A stretch of 64,000 nt of DNA from Pelotomaculum terephthalicicum JT (GCF_022410535.1 NZ_JAKNBL010000005.1:83664-147663), one strand, 5' to 3'. Counted from the stretch's first letter, positions 8,204 to 16,360 are shown. Numbers and translations are program-made. Notes: generated by a model from the letters alone, not told the origin.

Positions 8204-9423
8204 TTTAAGGCCTCCTTTCTATCGGTATTGGCATACGCGCCCACATCTTCAAGCTTCAGCATGTTGCCGTTCATGGCATAAATATCACCATGCTCGATGG
8301 TGTTCATGTTTTCTAAAGTCCGTACATCGTTGGGGCTTAAAAAGCCGTTTTGAATACCTATGGCGTAGCCTTGCATTCTTGAGGCATAGTCGCCGCGTAA
8401 AAGCCCGTCCACCACAAAGCCCACAAAATACTGGCCTTTTTCGGATGGGCTGAGCAGAGCTTTATTCATTCCTTGCTCAAGCCTTACCAGCCAGGGTCTA
8501 ATAGTATGAACTACAAAACTGATGGACTGATGCTCGATGTTGCTGAAGGTGGCTTTATCCAAATTGGCCACCAGATGGGGCGGCACTCGAAAGATCCGGC
8601 AAATCTCCTCGGTTTGAAACTTCCTGGTTTCAAGAAACTGCGCCTGTTCCGGCGGAATTCCTATCGGCTGAAATTTCATACCTTCTTCCAGAACCGCTAC
8701 CCGGTGGGCGTTGCCGCTGCCCTGGTAGACCGCGTTCCAGCTTTCCCGGATTCGGGCCGGGTCTTTGACTACCCCGGGATGCTCTAAAACTCCGCCTGGA
8801 CTGGCTCCATTGGCAAAGAATTTACCCCCGTATTCTTCGGTGGCAATCGCCATGCCTATGGCGTTCTTGGCCATAGCGATAGGAGAGTAACCCACCAGTC
8901 CATCAAAACCAAGCCCGGGAATATGCAGGATATCTTCTGGCCTTAAGATCACATATCCGGTGTTCTTGCGGTATTCGAAATAGAGCTGCCCATCAGTTGT
9001 CCGATCCACTGTCATGCGGTCGGGCAGCAAGGGATAAAGAGCTAAGATTCGGCCCCTACCGTCTCTAATTATCTGGGCATAGGCGTTGCCCCATAATAAA
9101 AGATGACTCATCAGTGTTTCCCGAAACACAAATGAAGTCATCTCCGGATTAGGCTCATCATGGAGCAGATAATATAGCTGGTGGTCTGTGGCTTTCTCCT
9201 TGCCATTGTCCGTGGATCGGTAAATATTGAGTGGCAGACTGGCTATGGTTTCCGCCAGAATTCGGACGCAAGCATATACCGCGGTGGTCTGCATGGCCGT
9301 TCTTTCATTGACGGTTTTGCCGCTGGCGGTTCCGCCGAAGAAAAAGCTGTATGTGCTGCCATACAGACGATTTTTAGGACTTGCTCGGGGTTTCAGCAAG
9401 CCCGAAAGAAAAGGTATTTTCAT
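8200..9423 (-). CDS. Phage portal protein
   Basis: 407 aa. HK97-type portal signatures: 'YACVRILAETIASLPLNIYR', 'HLLLWGNAYAQIIRDGRG', 'ILHIPGLGFDGLVGYSPI' and 'PPHLVANLDKATFSNIEHQ'. Forms the dodecameric channel at the capsid vertex through which DNA enters and leaves. ATG at 9423 with an AGGAGG site. In most relatives it directly follows the large terminase; here the DUF3800 gene and its RNA intervene. Confidence 0.95.
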   Translation of the reverse strand: MKIPFLSGLLKPRASPKNRLYGSTYSFFFGGTASGKTVNERTAMQTTAVYACVRILAETIASLPLNIYRSTDNGKEKATDHQLYYLLHDEPNPEMTSFVFRETLMSHLLLWGNAYAQIIRDGRGRILALYPLLPDRMTVDRTTDGQLYFEYRKNTGYVILRPEDILHIPGLGFDGLVGYSPIAMAKNAIGMAIATEEYGGKFFANGASPGGVLEHPGVVKDPARIRESWNAVYQGSGNAHRVAVLEEGMKFQPIGIPPEQAQFLETRKFQTEEICRIFRVPPHLVANLDKATFSNIEHQSISFVVHTIRPWLVRLEQGMNKALLSPSEKGQYFVGFVVDGLLRGDYASRMQGYAIGIQNGFLSPNDVRTLENMNTIEHGDIYAMNGNMLKLEDVGAYANTDRKEALK

Positions 9424-9489
9424 AAATCGTTCCTCCTGAAAATGGGCATGAAAAAAGCACCTCCGAGGAGATGCTCAAATATTATGTAA

Positions 9490-10182
9490 CTATGGTAATC
9501 GAATTATGTTTAGCTTATTATGCCATCTATTAAGATTATTCCCTTTTTGTGCTTCGAAATAAATTCTGTTCGCAACTATGTCCGCTGCTCTTACAAGTAG
9601 TTTTGATTTGGAATTGCACAATTGTAATTGTACATCTAACAGTCTGGGAAAAATTGGTGGATAAAAGGCATTGTAACTGTAATTATATGTTCCATTTCTA
9701 AATTCTTGTTCAAGCCCCTCTTTTAATTCATAATATCCATTGGTTGCGGTTGTATGTTCATCGATGTAAAAGTACAGCCGCTCTATATTATCTGGAGCAA
9801 TCACATTCTTGCGAATCAAGTTTTCAAAAGCTCTTTTAACTCCAATCTTGTATGCGTAATCAAGATATCTTTGTTTATCTTTCTTGCTTTCAAAAATCCT
9901 ATCCAAGACCGACTTTTGATCAATTACTGCCCCGAATTTGTAACAGTTATTAAGGGAACGAAATAGCTTACCTTTATCCTTATTCGATAAATTAGTTGCC
10001 TTAAGTTCAAATTCTTTTGGCAAGTTTCTTGCGGTCCGGATTGCTTTTTCAGCAGCAGCATATCTGTGTGACCATTCCTCCTTAGAAAGGGTACCTAAGA
10101 TTATCAAGCCGCCGAAAACAAAGATATCATTATGTACTTTGTCAAACACTCCAGATTCATCAGAATAAATATAAATATTCAT
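9490..10182 (-). CDS. DUF3800 domain protein, cargo gene in the late operon
   Basis: 230 aa. Features of DUF3800: N-terminal acidic motif 'YIYSDESGVF', an 'FVFGGLIIL' strand, a second acidic strand 'YFYIDEHTTATNGYYEL' near 150, and C-terminal 'VRAADIVANRIYFEAQKGN'. The spacing of acidic residues resembles an RNase H-like nuclease fold (inference; activity unproven). The gene is much more AT-rich than its terminase and portal neighbours, so it looks acquired. Directly upstream is a compact structured RNA with its own promoter and terminator (10,199-10,329). Rfam, as I recall, contains several 'DUF3800' RNA motifs, so RNA and protein may act together. Confidence 0.85.
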   Translation of the reverse strand: MNIYIYSDESGVFDKVHNDIFVFGGLIILGTLSKEEWSHRYAAAEKAIRTARNLPKEFELKATNLSNKDKGKLFRSLNNCYKFGAVIDQKSVLDRIFESKKDKQRYLDYAYKIGVKRAFENLIRKNVIAPDNIERLYFYIDEHTTATNGYYELKEGLEQEFRNGTYNYSYNAFYPPIFPRLLDVQLQLCNSKSKLLVRAADIVANRIYFEAQKGNNLNRWHNKLNIIRLP

Positions 10183-10198
10183 ATGAAACCCTCAAAAC

Positions 10199-10219
10199 AA
10201 AAAAACCGCCAATTGGCGG
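10199..10219 (-). terminator. Intrinsic terminator between the RNA and DUF3800
   Basis: Minus-strand CCGCC-AATT-GGCGG followed by seven T. It lies between the structured RNA and the DUF3800 start (10,182), so the gene is expressed only by read-through or from late operon transcription. A terminator in this place is also seen in type III toxin-antitoxin loci. Confidence 0.88.
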
Positions 10220-10294
10220 CCTCGTGACCGACGACATTATATGTCGCTTAAACGCTAATTCGGTTACACGAGTATACAGCGTATTTCTACCTGC
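10199..10294 (-). ncRNA. Structured, pseudoknotted small RNA upstream of DUF3800
   Basis: Predicted transcript of about 95 nt starting near 10,294. Helices read directly: P1 CTCGTG (10,272-10,267) with CACGAG (10,226-10,221), continued by ACCG/CGGT (10,264-10,261 with 10,230-10,227) across a 2-nt bulge. A hairpin CGACAT-ata-ATGTCG lies inside it (10,246-10,232). A pseudoknot forms between ACGCT (10,282-10,278, 5' of P1) and AGCGT (10,256-10,252, inside the P1 loop). The RNA ends in an intrinsic terminator. A consensus promoter precedes it. Rfam membership among the DUF3800 motifs is suspected, not tested. Confidence 0.75.
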
Positions 10295-10300
10295 ATATTA

Positions 10301-10329
10301 ATTATATGTTTAATGAGGGCGAAAGTCAA
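10301..10329 (-). promoter_or_regulatory. Consensus sigma-70/SigA promoter for the small RNA
   Basis: Minus strand TTGACT (10,329-10,324), 17-nt spacer, TATAAT (10,306-10,301). Near-perfect and strong, placed in the short gap after the large terminase stop. Confidence 0.85.
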
Positions 10330-10356
10330 CGGAGTCTGGTTTTTTTTAATTTTACA

Positions 10357-12000
10357 TTAAATGATAATTATTCCTCTTTGATCATATACACTACCATCGT
10401 TACCCTCATGTCGAATAGCCCTATCCAACGCCATAATCAGTGCAACAGCTCCATCAATCCGTTCGGTGCTTTTCTCTTTATCGGGCTTGATATTGCCAGC
10501 CGGGTCTGTGCGGATAAAAATATTATCCATCATCCAGCGCAGAACCGGATGACCGCCATGGGCGATCTTTTCTTCCAGGGTCAGTTTCATTAGTTCCTTG
10601 GTAGGAGGGGACATATCCTTAAACCCCTGGCCAAACGGCACCACCGTAAAACCAAGCCCTTCCAGGTTCTGTGTCATCTGGACCGCTCCCCAGCGGTCAA
10701 AGGCAATTTCTTTAATGTTGTATTTGGTTCCGAGTTCCTCGATAAAGCTTTCGATGAATCCGTAATGTACCACATTGCCTTCGGTGGTTTTAAGATACCC
10801 CTGCTTTTGCCACAGGTCATAGTTTACGTGATCGCGCCGAACACGCAGGTCGAGGTTTTCTTCCGGTATCCAGAAGTAGGGGAGAATATGAAATTTATCG
10901 TCCTCATCAACCGGCGGAAAAACCAGCACAAAAGCTGTTATATCGGTAGTGCTGGACAAGTCCAACCCGCCATAGCACACCCGGCCTTTTAGTTCTTCCG
11001 TGTCAACCTTGAAAGCGCATTTGTCCCATTTCTCCATGGGCATCCAGCGTACTGCCTGTTTGACCCATTGGTTGAGCCTAAGCTGCCGGAAGCTGTTTTC
11101 CTCAGCGGGGTTTTGTTTTGCGCTTTCACAGGCAGCTTTAATCTTGTCGATACTTACGGTTATACCCAGCGACGGATTAACTTTTTTCCACACTTTAGGG
11201 TCAGTCCAGTCGTCATCTTCCTCCGCTCCATAGATTACAGGATAAAACGTAGCATCATGCTTGCGACCGGCCAGCAGATCTTTGGCTTTTTGATGCACCT
11301 CATAGCAAATACTGTTGACGTTATCGCCCGCTGTTGTGATGAGGAAGTAAAGCGGCTGCATCCTTGCATCCCCGGAGCCTTTGGTCATGACGTCAAACAG
11401 TTTCCGGTTAGGCTGGGTATGCAGCTCGTCAAACACCACGCCGTGGATGTTGAAACCATGCTTCGAATAGGCTTCAGCCGACAGCACTTGATAAAAGCTA
11501 TTGGTCGGCAGGTAAATAAGCCGCTTGGTGGAGGCCAGGATCTTAACACGTTTGTTTAGTGCGGGACACATCCGCACCATATCGGCGGCAACCTCGAACA
11601 CAATAGATGCCTGCTGGCGGTCGGCAGCACAGCCATAAACCTCAGCACGCTCCTCGTTGTCCCCGCAGGTGAGAAGCAAGGCAATGGCGGCCGCCAGTTC
11701 AGACTTACCCATTTTCTTTGGAATTTCCACATAAGCCGTATTGAATTGCCTATAGCCGTTGGGTTTCAGTATCCCAAAAATATCGCGTATAATCTGTTCC
11801 TGCCAGTCTATGAGTTCAAAGGGCTTACCAGCCCAGGAGCCTTTGGTGTGGCACAGGGCTTGGATGAACGCCACAGCATAGTCGGCGGCATCTTTACTGT
11901 ATTTTGAATCCGGTGCCATATACTGTGTCGGTTTATATTTCTTTAGTTTACGTATATTGCCGCCTCCTTTCTTAAAGCGAACAAAAGAAAAGAGCCTCAT
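10357..12000 (-). CDS. Terminase large subunit
   Basis: 547 aa in the open frame. Walker A-like 'PKKMGKS' at about 94-100 and Walker B 'GVVFDE' at 187-192 form the packaging ATPase; 'YGGLDLSSTTDIT' begins the RNase H-like nuclease that cuts concatemers. Start is uncertain: the ATG at 12,000 sits in a hairpin without a good ribosome site. A perfect AAGGAGG (11,969-11,963) lies 7 nt before an ATA codon at 11,955 that would give IRKLKKYKPTQYM, matching how homologues begin. Another ATG is at 11,919. The DUF3800 RNA promoter begins 27 bp past the stop. Confidence 0.95.
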   Translation of the reverse strand: MRLFSFVRFKKGGGNIRKLKKYKPTQYMAPDSKYSKDAADYAVAFIQALCHTKGSWAGKPFELIDWQEQIIRDIFGILKPNGYRQFNTAYVEIPKKMGKSELAAAIALLLTCGDNEERAEVYGCAADRQQASIVFEVAADMVRMCPALNKRVKILASTKRLIYLPTNSFYQVLSAEAYSKHGFNIHGVVFDELHTQPNRKLFDVMTKGSGDARMQPLYFLITTAGDNVNSICYEVHQKAKDLLAGRKHDATFYPVIYGAEEDDDWTDPKVWKKVNPSLGITVSIDKIKAACESAKQNPAEENSFRQLRLNQWVKQAVRWMPMEKWDKCAFKVDTEELKGRVCYGGLDLSSTTDITAFVLVFPPVDEDDKFHILPYFWIPEENLDLRVRRDHVNYDLWQKQGYLKTTEGNVVHYGFIESFIEELGTKYNIKEIAFDRWGAVQMTQNLEGLGFTVVPFGQGFKDMSPPTKELMKLTLEEKIAHGGHPVLRWMMDNIFIRTDPAGNIKPDKEKSTERIDGAVALIMALDRAIRHEGNDGSVYDQRGIIII

Positions 12001-12037
12001 AAGAAGCTCTGTTAACCGTATATTTATTGCTCTTCAG

Positions 12038-12225
12038 TTATTTGTTCTCACCTTCCTCGCCCGTCAGGATAAAGCGGGCGTACTCGGTCTTGTAATCATT
12101 AAGGTATTAACCAGTTCGTGAAAACCTTGGGAGTATGCTTCCTGCCTAACGCGGGGGATGTCAAACATATTCGTAGCGCCGCTTTCCCTGATGGCTAAAA
12201 TCTGCAACCGAATGGTTTCGTTCAT
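12038..12225 (-). pseudogene. DUF5049-like small phage protein, frameshifted
   Basis: ATG at 12,225 overlaps the DUF4314 stop (ATGA). The zero frame reads MNETIRLQILAIRESGATNM and then FDIPRVRQEAYSQGFHELVNT. It goes out of frame near 12,100-12,110 and stops at 12,064. The -1 frame continues with the expected ending NDYKTEYARFILTGEEGENK to a stop at 12,038. Adding one C to the CC run in 'aatacctta' restores a 62-aa DUF5049-type protein. It is either a true mutation or a homopolymer error in the assembly. Confidence 0.7.
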
Positions 12226-12497
12226 TTGTTTTCCTCCATTTCTGCCGACTTAGCGGCTGCCCGGCGCAGGGTATCATCGAGTTTTCTTATCTCATCCTCG
12301 CCAAATACTACCCCCAGCCCGCTACCGGAATCCCAGTTGACAAATACGGTGCCGGTATCGTCTACAAATGATACTGTGCCTTGGTCGCCGGGCCTCAGCC
12401 TGGTGTACGGGTCCTCCATACGGACCATCTCGACCCGCGTACCCGGGGGATAATATGACCTCAAAACCTTTAACATTTCAGGATTAATTTGCTTCAT
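12222..12497 (-). CDS. DUF4314 protein
   Basis: 91 aa. 'YYPPGTRVEMVRMEDPYTRLRPGDQGTV' followed by 'VNWDSGSGLGVVFGEDEIRKL' is the DUF4314 pattern, a small SH3-like beta barrel usually encoded near phage terminases in Clostridia. Function unknown. Stop and start overlap the flanking genes by 4 nt on both sides, so it is translationally coupled. Confidence 0.8.
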   Translation of the reverse strand: MKQINPEMLKVLRSYYPPGTRVEMVRMEDPYTRLRPGDQGTVSFVDDTGTVFVNWDSGSGLGVVFGEDEIRKLDDTLRRAAAKSAEMEENK

Positions 12498-13153
12498 GCT
12501 TCAGGCCCCTCCTCCGAATTGCGCTGGCCGTTTTTGAAAGCGGCGCTACCGGTTAGCCTGGAGAGCAGGATTTTTCGTTCCTCTTTGTATTCCGGCCCGA
12601 TAAATCCTAAGCGCAGCAAGAAGCAGCGAAAGGCATATTTTTCGTTGTCATAAGCCTTTTCGGTGGCGGTTACCCGATGCTGGTTCTTGGCCATGGCGCA
12701 GAGCGCACCGATGAAGCGGGCATAGGCGTTGACTTCTTCCGCTGCAAGGCTCCTGGAGAACCAGGGGAAACGCAGCCTGTCCTCGGTCAGTTCAATTGGC
12801 AATCTGTCTGTGTCCAGGGCTTTCTTAATAAGGGTTTCCTTGCTCTTAACCAGCCGCTCCAGATTGGCAATGGCGGCTTCGGTAAAACCTTCCCTGGGCA
12901 TCTCAATAACCAGTACGTTTGGCGCTTCAAATTGAAATCCGCGCCGGTCAAGCTCGTTTAATAGTTGCTCAAGATCTTCCTCACTGTTGTTTTCACTGGC
13001 GCTGAGGGTGCCTTCTTTGTTGACGGTAAACCCGCCTATGACATAAGCAAAGGTCGGTGCGCCTTTGTATTCCGGCGCAGTATTCAGGATTTCGCTGATT
13101 GCCTGAACCAGTTCTTTACGTCTAGCACCGGTAACGTTAAACTTAAATTCCAT
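12494..13153 (-). CDS. Phage 'virulence-related' family protein of unknown function
   Basis: 219 aa from the ATG at 13,153 (MEFKFNVTGARRKELVQAIS), which has AGGTGG eight bases upstream; a longer GTG start at 13,165 is less likely. 'FKFNVTGARRKELVQAISEIL' then 'YKGAPTFAYVIGGF' is a recurrent phage/ICE protein usually annotated as virulence-related, without known activity. The acidic middle (SENNSEEDLEQLL) and helical C-terminus suggest a regulatory or DNA-associated role, not established. Lies between the methyltransferase and DUF4314. Confidence 0.6.
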   Translation of the reverse strand: MEFKFNVTGARRKELVQAISEILNTAPEYKGAPTFAYVIGGFTVNKEGTLSASENNSEEDLEQLLNELDRRGFQFEAPNVLVIEMPREGFTEAAIANLERLVKSKETLIKKALDTDRLPIELTEDRLRFPWFSRSLAAEEVNAYARFIGALCAMAKNQHRVTATEKAYDNEKYAFRCFLLRLGFIGPEYKEERKILLSRLTGSAAFKNGQRNSEEGPEA

Positions 13154-13218
13154 GGGATCGACCACCTTTCTTTTTGGTAGTCATATACATCACTCTTAAG
13201 CTGTGGAATAGCAAGCCT

Positions 13219-14454
13219 TTATACCAGTTTTGGCACACTGTTAAAGGGTATTTTCTGACCGCTGCGCATTAGGAAAACATCAGCGTCAGAACCCTTAAAT
13301 TCAATGTACCTATTCACAATAACATCGCAGAACTTCTCGTCCAGTTCCACAGTGTGACAAATCCGGCCAGTTTGCTCACAGGCGATCAGGGTACTGCCCG
13401 AACCGCCGAACGGATCAAGAACAATACACCCTGTCATGCTGGAGTTGAGTATCGGGTAAGCTACCAGCGGCACGGGTTTCATGGTCGGGTGGTCAGTATT
13501 CTTCCTAGGCTTGTCAAACTCCCAGATGGTAGACTGCTTACGGTCGGAGTACCAGGCGTGTTTGCCCGTTTTCTTCCAGCCAAACAGGATCGGCTCGTGC
13601 TGCCACTGGTAAGGCGAGCGCCCCAGTACCAGCGACTGCTTTTTCCAGATACACGTTCCCGAGAGATAGAATCCTGCTTCTAAAAAGGCTTTGCGGAAAT
13701 TCAGTCCTTCGGTATCGGCGTGGAACACATAGATACTTGCGTCCTTGGCCATCGCCTTTTCGGTCAGGGTGAAAGCTTCCAGCAGAAACTGATAGAACTT
13801 TTGGTCCGCCATGTTGTCGTTTTTAATTTTGCCTGCTGTACCCTCATAATTGACGTTGTAGGGAGGGTCTGTCACCACCAGGTTGGCAAGTTTGCCATCC
13901 ATGAGCAGGGAAAAGGTTTCCGCTTTGGTACTGTCGCCGCAGACCAAGCGATGCTGCCCCAGTAACCAGAGGTCACCCGCCTTAGTTATAGCGGGCTTGG
14001 CTAGTTCGCCTTCTACATCAAAGTCGTCTTCTTTAACGTCCTCGGCACCGCCCAATAGTTTGTTCAGTTCCGTGTCATCAAAGCCGAGAAGAAATACGTC
14101 AAAATCGGCAGCCTGCAAATCCGCAAGCTCTACCGAGAGCATCTCCACGTCCCAGCCAGCGTTCAGGGCAAGGCGGTTATCGGCTATAATATAGGCCCGC
14201 TTCTGGGCTTCAGTCAGGTGTTCAGCGAACACGCAAGGTACTTCAGTAATACCTTCCTCCTTGGCAGCGAGGATGCGCCCGTGTCCTGCAATGACGTTGA
14301 GGTCTTTGTCTACAATTACCGGGTTGACGAAGCCGAACTCCCTGAGTGATGCTCGAAGCTGAAGTATTTGTTCCTTGCTATGGGTGCGGGCATTGCGTGC
14401 ATAAGGTACTAACCGGTCAATATTAACTTTTTCAAAACGCTCGGTTGTGTTCAT
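13219..14454 (-). CDS. ParB-like/DNA adenine methyltransferase fusion
   Basis: 411 aa. Residues about 8-100 form a ParB/Srx-like domain ('LVPYARNARTHSKEQ', 'IVDKDLNVIAGHGRILAA'). The rest is a class beta SAM-dependent methyltransferase: motif IV 'DPPYNVNY' near 205, a target-recognition segment, and motif I 'LDPFGGSGSTLIACEQTGR' near 360. Such fusions are standard between small and large terminase in Clostridia phages and methylate phage DNA, protecting it from restriction or marking it for packaging. 6 bp from the small terminase. Confidence 0.92.
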   Translation of the reverse strand: MNTTERFEKVNIDRLVPYARNARTHSKEQILQLRASLREFGFVNPVIVDKDLNVIAGHGRILAAKEEGITEVPCVFAEHLTEAQKRAYIIADNRLALNAGWDVEMLSVELADLQAADFDVFLLGFDDTELNKLLGGAEDVKEDDFDVEGELAKPAITKAGDLWLLGQHRLVCGDSTKAETFSLLMDGKLANLVVTDPPYNVNYEGTAGKIKNDNMADQKFYQFLLEAFTLTEKAMAKDASIYVFHADTEGLNFRKAFLEAGFYLSGTCIWKKQSLVLGRSPYQWQHEPILFGWKKTGKHAWYSDRKQSTIWEFDKPRKNTDHPTMKPVPLVAYPILNSSMTGCIVLDPFGGSGSTLIACEQTGRICHTVELDEKFCDVIVNRYIEFKGSDADVFLMRSGQKIPFNSVPKLV

Positions 14455-14460
14455 CTATTC

Positions 14461-15039
14461 CTACCGTCCTTTCCTGCCTGACAGCAGGGCTTCCATAATA
14501 TCATCCTGCGGGTTGCCGACAAAGGCTGTAGTGCAATTCTGTTTTACGATGTCAAAAATCTCGTACCAAATGAGGTTGGCCTGCTTCTGAAAAGATTGGC
14601 TCATCTGTACGAAGGGGCTGGCTATAGCGCCACCCGTAGTCGGATGTTTGCCCAAAAGCCCATAGGTGCTGATGGCTTCCTCACACTGGATGTAGCGAGT
14701 GAAAGCCTGAGCATAGGCTTCAATCAATCTTGGGTTAACGAATTTCTCACACCCGCGCTCTTTAAGCCATTTCCAAGTTTCTCTGAACAGATCGTCAGCG
14801 CCCAGCGGCTTACCATCTCTCTGTCTCGCGCTGAGGTAATCGCTGGGCGTTGGCATATCTTCTCCATATAAATCGGCCGCATCGTCAAGGTCGTCCGCTT
14901 CAAGCATCGACTCGGGATGCAGTTCCGGGGCGGCTAAAACTTTTGCGGCCTTTCCGGCCGAGATTTTGTCAGCCAGGGGCTGCGGCTTGTCACCGGCGCG
15001 GACCCTGCGGCCGCCCCTATTGGTTCCGTCTTTTGCCAC
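14461..15039 (-). CDS. P27-family terminase small subunit
   Basis: 192 aa from a GTG at 15,039 with AAGGAGG upstream. Basic Gly/Arg-rich N-terminus ('MAKDGTNRGGRRVRAGDK'), then the P27 pattern including 'YLSARQRDGKPLGADDLFRETWKWL', 'FVNPRLIEAYAQAFTRYIQCEE' and 'GLLGKHPTTGGAIASPFV'. Recognises the packaging site and recruits the large subunit. The cos/pac site is likely nearby, but I could not identify it. Confidence 0.92.
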   Translation of the reverse strand: MAKDGTNRGGRRVRAGDKPQPLADKISAGKAAKVLAAPELHPESMLEADDLDDAADLYGEDMPTPSDYLSARQRDGKPLGADDLFRETWKWLKERGCEKFVNPRLIEAYAQAFTRYIQCEEAISTYGLLGKHPTTGGAIASPFVQMSQSFQKQANLIWYEIFDIVKQNCTTAFVGNPQDDIMEALLSGRKGR

Positions 15040-15175
15040 AAGCCTTCACCTCCTTACTGTGGCGTGGTTTAATCCCCCGTTTGAACCGTAATTTTTACGC
15101 GCGAAGGGGGCCGCCCGTTCTCCAGGGCAGGGCTGTAGAGATTTTGCCCCCCTACCCTTGAGTTTTCTTTGTTTC

Positions 15176-15204
15176 TTTGATAGTATTTAATCAAAGATTC
15201 TTTG
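15176..15204 (+). promoter_or_regulatory. Overlapping palindromes, probable toxin-antitoxin operator
   Basis: TTTGAT-N8-ATCAAA (15,176-15,195) overlaps CAAAGATTCTTTG (15,192-15,204), 47-75 bp before the antitoxin GTG. Overlapping palindromes are the usual autoregulatory target of an AbrB-type antitoxin. I see no clean -35/-10 pair. Confidence 0.5.
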
Positions 15205-15250
15205 TATATTTTCTGTTGGATCAGCATATACTACCAAAGGAGGAATACTA

Positions 15251-15625
15251 GTGCCGCAAGTTAAAACCAAAGGAGAAAATCCTATGATAAAGAAACGTAT
15301 CTCGGTATCTCAGAAACGTCAGATAACCATACCGATTGAGTTTTATAACAGCGTCGGCATTGACAAGGAAGTGGAATGCTATGTCCAAAACAATGCCATC
15401 GTCATCCGTCCCGTTCGGGAAAGCGGCGGAGAATTTGACGAACAAATCCTGGCCGATTTAATAGCCCAGGGTCTTTCAGGACAAGAACTGCTGGATAAGT
15501 TTAAGGAAACCCGCCGCCAAATCCGTCCCGCTGTGGAACGCTTGCTTGATGAAGCCCGTCTTGCTGCTCAGGGCCAAGCATCAAGCAAAACTTATGAAGA
15601 TGTTTTTGGCTCGGAGGCAGACTGA
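15251..15625 (+). CDS. AbrB/MazE-type antitoxin
   Basis: 124 aa. Residues about 12-60 form a swapped-hairpin AbrB DNA-binding domain ('RISVSQKRQITIPIEFYNSVGID', 'VQNNAIVIRPV'). The C-terminal 60 residues are helical and charged and should bind the toxin. Two starts are credible: GTG 15,251 with AAAGGAGG seven bases upstream, and ATG 15,284 (MIKKRISVSQ) with its own AAGGAGA. It runs on the plus strand, opposite to the phage genes, so the pair is a separate insert. Stop overlaps the toxin ATG (TGATG). Confidence 0.85.
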   Translation: MPQVKTKGENPMIKKRISVSQKRQITIPIEFYNSVGIDKEVECYVQNNAIVIRPVRESGGEFDEQILADLIAQGLSGQELLDKFKETRRQIRPAVERLLDEARLAAQGQASSKTYEDVFGSEAD

Positions 15626-15915
15626 TGACCAAATTAGTCATTCTGCCTCCCGCCGCTCGCTATCTTAAAAAGCTAAAAGAGAAACCGCTAAAAGAGAAAT
15701 TCCGAGCAGCCATTGATCAGATTCAATTGGATCCCTATTGTGGTGATCCCAAAACCGGTGATCTTTCCGGCATATATTGCTGCGACATTTTCCATAACAA
15801 AACCAACTACGAACTTGCCTATACCATTATTGAGGAAGATGACGAAACCGTTGTCGTTATACTTGCGGGTACCCGCGAAAACTTCTATGAAGAACTGAAG
15901 CGATACATGAAGTAA
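15625..15915 (+). CDS. RelE/ParE-superfamily toxin
   Basis: 96 aa basic protein (MTKLVILPPAARYLKKLKEKPLK). Features of RelE/ParE: N-terminal strand then two helices with 'KYLKKL'-like basic patch, 'LSGIYCCDIFHNKTNYELAYTI' core strands and C-terminal 'ILAGTRENFYEELKRYMK'. Likely an mRNA interferase or gyrase poison held by the co-translated antitoxin. Within a prophage it may act as an addiction or exclusion module (inference). Confidence 0.82.
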   Translation: MTKLVILPPAARYLKKLKEKPLKEKFRAAIDQIQLDPYCGDPKTGDLSGIYCCDIFHNKTNYELAYTIIEEDDETVVVILAGTRENFYEELKRYMK

Positions 15916-15946
15916 GGATGCCGTTCCTAACAGCGCACGTATCTCT

Positions 15947-16300
15947 TTAACCCCACCGGCCGCCTTCTTTTGCAGTTATTCTCGAATGGCAGCTAGTGCA
16001 TAACGCCATGAGATTATCCGCTGTATGGGTTCCACCCCTTGAAAGCGGTACAACATGGTGCACCTCCTCAGCTGGTGTCAATTTGCCTTCCTTCTGACAC
16101 CTTTCGCAAAGGGGATGCTCATTTATATACCGGTCGCGAATGCGCTTCCAAGTCCTGTTGTAGCGTTTCTTCATGGCGGGGTCGCGCTGATTGCGTTCAT
16201 ATCGTTTTGTCTCTTCTTTGGTGTGCTCCTCGCAAAACCTTCCGTACGTCAGCTTTGGACAGCCAGGGTAGGAACACGGCCGCTTGGGCTTAAAGGGCAT
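15947..16300 (-). CDS. HNH endonuclease
   Basis: 117 aa. Two zinc-binding cysteine pairs at the N-terminus ('CSYPGCPK', 'FCEEH'), then 'CERCQKEGK' and the HNH core 'EVHHVVPLSRGGTHTADNLMALCTSCH'. Encoded just before the small terminase in many HK97-like phages, where it assists terminase in cos cleavage. It is the first gene after the 16,326-16,360 terminator, so it probably opens the late operon. Confidence 0.93.
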   Translation of the reverse strand: MPFKPKRPCSYPGCPKLTYGRFCEEHTKEETKRYERNQRDPAMKKRYNRTWKRIRDRYINEHPLCERCQKEGKLTPAEEVHHVVPLSRGGTHTADNLMALCTSCHSRITAKEGGRWG

Positions 16301-16325
16301 TAGTGATCACCTCGTTATAGGCATA

Positions 16326-16360
16326 CAAAAAGCCCTCGCAGATATGACCCTACGAAGGCT
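16326..16360 (-). terminator. Strong intrinsic terminator between early and late modules
   Basis: Minus-strand stem AGCCTTCGTA / TGCGAGGGCT (16,360-16,351 with 16,340-16,331; ten pairs including two G-U) and a short T run. It separates the ArpU-like regulator from the HNH/terminase operon, so late expression probably needs antitermination or a promoter in the 25 bp beyond. Confidence 0.82.

Noticed and set aside
10306..10593. 95-aa plus-strand frame over the terminase end
   Set aside because: Antisense to terL and crosses the small-RNA promoter; no start signals.
13219..14454. ParB-methyltransferase as part of a host restriction system
   Set aside because: Position between terminase subunits and the ParB fusion are standard for phage-borne methyltransferases; no nuclease partner nearby.
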